DNA of 5,887 nt from Planctomycetota bacterium (GTDB lineage: Bacteria > Planctomycetota > Phycisphaerae > Sedimentisphaerales > Anaerobacaceae). The DNA lies in contig CP070830.1 in the NCBI GenBank assembly GCA_020344865.1, positions 72,964 through 78,850 of the forward strand. Reading direction: 5' to 3'. The notes under the pieces are model-generated. The model had not been told where the DNA came from, did not search any database, and saw only the letters and a list, made by a program, of their open reading frames with translations. Shown piece by piece: positions 4,656 through 5,887 of this stretch (position 1 is its first letter; each line of letters opens with the position of its first letter). Position numbers and translations under genes: made by a program.

Positions 4656-5864
4656 ATGGCACCAAGCATCAAAGAACAGGTTCAACTTCTAAAGCGCGGT
4701 ACGATTGATATTCTAAGCCAGGAGGAACTGTCACAGAAGCTGGCCGAAGCAGCCAAAACCGGCAGGCAGCTCCGCATAAAACTCGGCCTGGACCCTACTA
4801 GTCCCGATATACACCTCGGCCATACCGTAGTGCTGCGAAAGATGCGGCAATTCCAGGACCTCGGTCACAAGGCCGTCCTTATCATAGGCGACTACACCGC
4901 ACGAATCGGCGACCCGAGCGGACAGGACAAAACCCGCCCGATGCTCTCCGGTGAGCAAATTGAAAAAAACGCAAAAACTTATTTCGAACAGGCCGGCAAA
5001 ATCTTAGACACCTCGGAAAACAAGCTCGAAGTAAGGTACAACGGCGAATGGCTCTCAGACCTCAGGCTGGCCGACATTATCAAGCTGACAAGCAATATGA
5101 CCGTCGCCCGAATGTTAGAGAGAGACATCTTCGAGCTGCGCCATAAAAAAGGCGACCCCATCGGCATCCACGAATTCCTGTACCCCCTTATGCAGGGGTA
5201 TGACTCAGTCATCATCAAAAGCGACGTCGAATTAGGCGGCACAGACCAGACATTCAACAACCTCGTCGGTCGGGACATCCAGCGGGTCAACGGTCAGGCT
5301 CCGCAGGTGGTGATTACCATGCCCATCCTTGTCGGTCTGGACGGCCAGGAAAAAATGAGCAAATCCAAAGGCAACTATATCGGCGTAACCGATGAGCCGA
5401 ATGATATGTTCGGCAAGGTTATGAGTATCTCTGACGAGATGATGGAAAACTACTTTACGCTTCTGACCGACCTGCCAGGCAAAAAAATAGCCGAACTCAC
5501 CAATCCCGACAAGACACACCCCAAGGATGCGAAGGTCCTGTTAGGTAAAACAATCGTTACCCAGTTCTACAACCAGGCAGGCGCTCAATCAGCCGCTAAG
5601 CAGTTCGAAAAGGTATTTGCACAAAAACAACTCCCGGACGAAATGCCCGAATTTAAAGTAGCCAGTAAACCAATCTCCGCCAAACAACTGCTGCTCTCCT
5701 GCAAGCTCGTCTCCACCGGTGGTGAAGCCAAACGAATGGTAACACAAGCCGCGGTAAGTATCGATGGAAAGAAGATCACCGATCCGAACGCTGAAATTAC
5801 TCCGAAAAATGGAATGGTTATTCAGGTAGGCAAACGAAAGTTCGCCACACTGAAAGTTACATAA
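4656..5864 (+). CDS. tyrS: Tyrosyl-tRNA synthetase
   Basis: Class I aminoacyl-tRNA synthetase that charges tRNA-Tyr with tyrosine in the cytoplasm. The Rossmann catalytic core carries the HIGH-type signature HLGH at residues 53-56 and KMSKS at 233-237. Between them are GDYTARIGDPSG (78-89) and the tyrosine/ATP pocket elements YPLMQGYDS (176-184) and GGTDQ (194-198). An S4 RNA-binding domain follows from about 338 to 400 (ISAKQLLL... through VQVGKRKF-type strands). At 402 residues it is complete. An intact KMSKS, rather than the KFGKT of E. coli TyrS, puts it in the TyrZ-like branch. The start fits the promoter spacing and the usual N-terminus, although the ribosome binding site is weak. The stop is TAA at 5862, and a possible next gene starts 4 nt later. 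Confidence 0.97.
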   Translation: MAPSIKEQVQLLKRGTIDILSQEELSQKLAEAAKTGRQLRIKLGLDPTSPDIHLGHTVVLRKMRQFQDLGHKAVLIIGDYTARIGDPSGQDKTRPMLSGEQIEKNAKTYFEQAGKILDTSENKLEVRYNGEWLSDLRLADIIKLTSNMTVARMLERDIFELRHKKGDPIGIHEFLYPLMQGYDSVIIKSDVELGGTDQTFNNLVGRDIQRVNGQAPQVVITMPILVGLDGQEKMSKSKGNYIGVTDEPNDMFGKVMSISDEMMENYFTLLTDLPGKKIAELTNPDKTHPKDAKVLLGKTIVTQFYNQAGAQSAAKQFEKVFAQKQLPDEMPEFKVASKPISAKQLLLSCKLVSTGGEAKRMVTQAAVSIDGKKITDPNAEITPKNGMVIQVGKRKFATLKVT

Positions 5865-5868
5865 AATT

Positions 5869-5887
5869 ATGGAATTGCCCAAACTTC
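5869..5887 (+). CDS. Possible start of a downstream gene (3'-partial)
   Basis: An ATG four nt after the tyrS stop opens a frame reading MELPKL before the window ends. No Shine-Dalgarno precedes it. The tight spacing would fit an operon with tyrS, but six codons cannot establish a gene. Confidence 0.2.

Overview
The window is 5.9 kb of bacterial chromosome with balanced base composition and genes packed on the + strand. It holds two tandem aldo/keto reductase (AKR) genes (the first running in from the left edge), a probable 31-codon small transcription unit, an LPS heptose epimerase gene (hldD), a small polytopic membrane protein gene and a complete tyrosyl-tRNA synthetase gene (tyrS). A possible next gene begins at the right edge. 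No tRNA, rRNA, CRISPR array or insertion sequence was seen.

HldD implies a Gram-negative envelope with heptose-containing LPS. A Tat-exported AKR with a cysteine-cluster C-terminus, beside a close paralogue, is a style I associate with Planctomycetota, especially anaerobic Phycisphaerae. That placement is an inference; no marker gene here proves it.

Layout. 3-1097: AKR 1, 5' end outside the window. 1160-2434: AKR 2, with a twin-arginine leader and a non-ATG (TTG) start. 2435-2626: non-coding, with one decent hairpin. 2627-2832: a strong sigma70-type promoter, a 31-codon ORF and a near-perfect intrinsic terminator, forming a self-contained unit of about 170 nt. 2921-3928: hldD with a clear Shine-Dalgarno. 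4026-4550: a His/Asp-containing membrane protein whose exact TATAAT box lies only 5 nt before the ATG, so its mRNA is probably leaderless. 4656-5864: tyrS behind its own TTGATT-17-TATAAT promoter.

The two AKRs form one likely operon. hldD, the membrane protein and tyrS each appear to have their own start signals and share no obvious pathway. The most noteworthy element is the small unit at 2627-2832, which could be a small membrane peptide gene, a structured or dual-function small RNA, or a leader peptide/attenuator ahead of hldD.
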